DNA of 64,000 nucleotides. It comes from DASQFI01 sp035633215. Its GTDB lineage: Bacteria; Acidobacteriota; Vicinamibacteria; Vicinamibacterales; SCN-69-37. Positions 63,177 to 64,000 of this stretch are shown piece after piece (the first letter of the stretch is position 1; each line of letters opens with the position of its first letter). Location: assembly GCA_035633215.1 (NCBI GenBank), contig DASQFI010000022.1, positions 1-64,000 of the forward strand, read 5' to 3'. A model generated the notes under the pieces. That model made no database searches. It was not told the DNA's origin and saw nothing but the letters and a program-made list of their open reading frames with translations. Both the position numbers and the translations under genes were made by a program.

Positions 63177-64000
63177 CTACCGTCCCAGCAGCTGGCGGGC
63201 GATCACGAGGCGCTGGATCTCGCTCGTGCCTTCGCCAATCGTGCACAGCTTCACGTCGCGGAAGTACTTCTCGGCCGGGTAGTCCTTCACGAACCCGTAC
63301 CCGCCGTGGATCTGCACGCACTCCTCCGCCGCGCGGACGGCAATCTCACTCGAATACAGCTTCGCAATCGACGAAGCCGTCGAGGTCCGCGCGACTTTCT
63401 GATCGCGCATCCACGCCGCGCGGTACGTCAGGAGCCGCGCGGCCTCGAGTCGAGTGGCCATGTCGGCGATCTTCCAGCGGATGGCCTGGAAGTGCGCAAT
63501 CGGCTGCCCGAACTGGCGGCGCTCCTTGGCATAGGCACGCGCGGCCTCGAAGGCGCCCTGCGCGAGCCCCACGGCAAGCGCGGCAATGCCAATGCGACCG
63601 GCATCGAGCACGCGCATGGCATCGACGAATCCCTCACCCACCTTGCCGACGACCGCGTCCTCCGGCACGCGGCAGTCCTGAAAAATAACCTCGCTCGTGT
63701 CGCTCGCACGCATGCCAAGCTTGTTTTCTTTCTTGCCCGCCGACAGTCCCTTCGTCCCACGCTCGAGCACGAACGTGGAGATCCCCCGCGAGCCCTGCTC
63801 GCGATCGGTGACCGCCATCGCGACGAGCGTGCCGCCGATGGTCCCATGGGTGATGAACTGCTTGCTGCCGTTCAACACCCACTCGCCCTGATCGAGCCGC
63901 GCGGTCGTGCGCATCGCGGCGGCGTCCGAGCCGGCGCTCGCTTCGGTCAGCGCCCACGCGCCAATCACCTGGCCCTTGGCGAGCGGCACGAGATACCGCT
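63177..64000 (-). CDS. Acyl-CoA dehydrogenase (5' end beyond window)
   Basis: 274 codons visible to the right edge, from RYLVPLAKGQVIGAWALTEA onward. FAD-binding signature ALTEASAGSDAAA, catalytic region and C-terminal helix EECVQIHGGYGFVKDYPAEK with YFRDVKLCTIGEGTSEIQRL are typical; ends in ARQLLGR. The catalytic Glu of short-chain types (IHGGYGFVKDYPAE region, GEGTSE) is in place. It delivers electrons to ETF. The substrate chain length is not decided by the visible part. Confidence 0.95.
   Translation of the reverse strand, partial: RYLVPLAKGQVIGAWALTEASAGSDAAAMRTTARLDQGEWVLNGSKQFITHGTIGGTLVAMAVTDREQGSRGISTFVLERGTKGLSAGKKENKLGMRASDTSEVIFQDCRVPEDAVVGKVGEGFVDAMRVLDAGRIGIAALAVGLAQGAFEAARAYAKERRQFGQPIAHFQAIRWKIADMATRLEAARLLTYRAAWMRDQKVARTSTASSIAKLYSSEIAVRAAEECVQIHGGYGFVKDYPAEKYFRDVKLCTIGEGTSEIQRLVIARQLLGR

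Overview
The window is a high-GC, gene-dense bacterial chromosome segment, almost certainly from an Acidobacteriota genome and probably from class Vicinamibacteria (inference). The pointers are two copies of the VWFA-type protein family typical of Acidobacteria, secreted proteins with carboxypeptidase-regulatory-like repeats, a futalosine menaquinone pathway, lipid A and BamA genes of a diderm, and short dispersed palindromes of the kind that read as LRQGFGGQA when translated. About 60 genes are supported. Only three lie on the + strand (lhr at 3.1-7.6 kb, a GT39-like gene at 26.8-28.3 kb, a small lipoprotein at 41.4-41.9 kb). No rRNA, tRNA, CRISPR array, prophage or insertion sequence was recognised, and no gene-free stretch exceeds 300 bases.

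Layout. 1-18.3 kb: ETF-ubiquinone oxidoreductase (cut by the window edge), two homologous TPR/VWFA gene pairs, the large helicase Lhr, two secreted carboxypeptidase-regulatory-like proteins, a membrane-anchored MutS-like ATPase bracketed by inverted repeats, a hypothetical protein, and etfBA. 18.2-23.6 kb: fatty-acid block yceD-rpmF-plsX-fabG-acpP-fabF (no fabH or fabD), whose last gene overlaps etfB, preceded by dgt. 23.7-28.3 kb: deoB, miaA (apparent CTG start), a TonB-like gene and, divergently, a glycosyltransferase. 28.4-37.2 kb: a ten-gene menaquinone run, transcribed ubiD, mqnE-like, mqnA, DinB-like, cupin, mqnC, deaminase, ubiA, ubiX, ubiE. 37.2-44.6 kb: outer-membrane block bamA, ompH/skp, a fabZ-lpxA fusion, lpxI, Gfo/Idh oxidoreductase, with one lipoprotein gene inserted on the other strand. 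44.7-47.1 kb: clpC. 47.3-51.4 kb: fulvocin C-related Cys-rich protein, membrane-anchored thioredoxin-like protein and a hybrid histidine kinase behind a good promoter with phased 10-bp repeats. 51.4-56.8 kb: lolD, lolC/E, lysS, nusB, ribH and an enoyl-CoA hydratase, with a small inverted-repeat element between the last two. 56.8-59 kb: five small membrane-protein genes joined by overlaps. 59-64 kb: PfkB kinase, mtnP, a metallo-beta-lactamase-fold hydrolase, a meaB-epimerase fusion and a partial acyl-CoA dehydrogenase.

How the genes fit together. Acyl-CoA dehydrogenase, enoyl-CoA hydratase, ETF, ETF-QO and menaquinone synthesis form one respiratory chain from fatty acids and branched substrates to the quinone pool; MeaB-epimerase handles propionyl/methylmalonyl-CoA. 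The fab, lpx, bam and lol genes build the envelope. The most unusual items are a MqnE relative with no radical-SAM cluster, the fulvocin-redoxin-kinase locus, the two gene fusions, the duplicated TPR/VWFA pair beside ETF genes, and a rich set of short repeats, several with a period of 7 bp but with a different unit at each locus.
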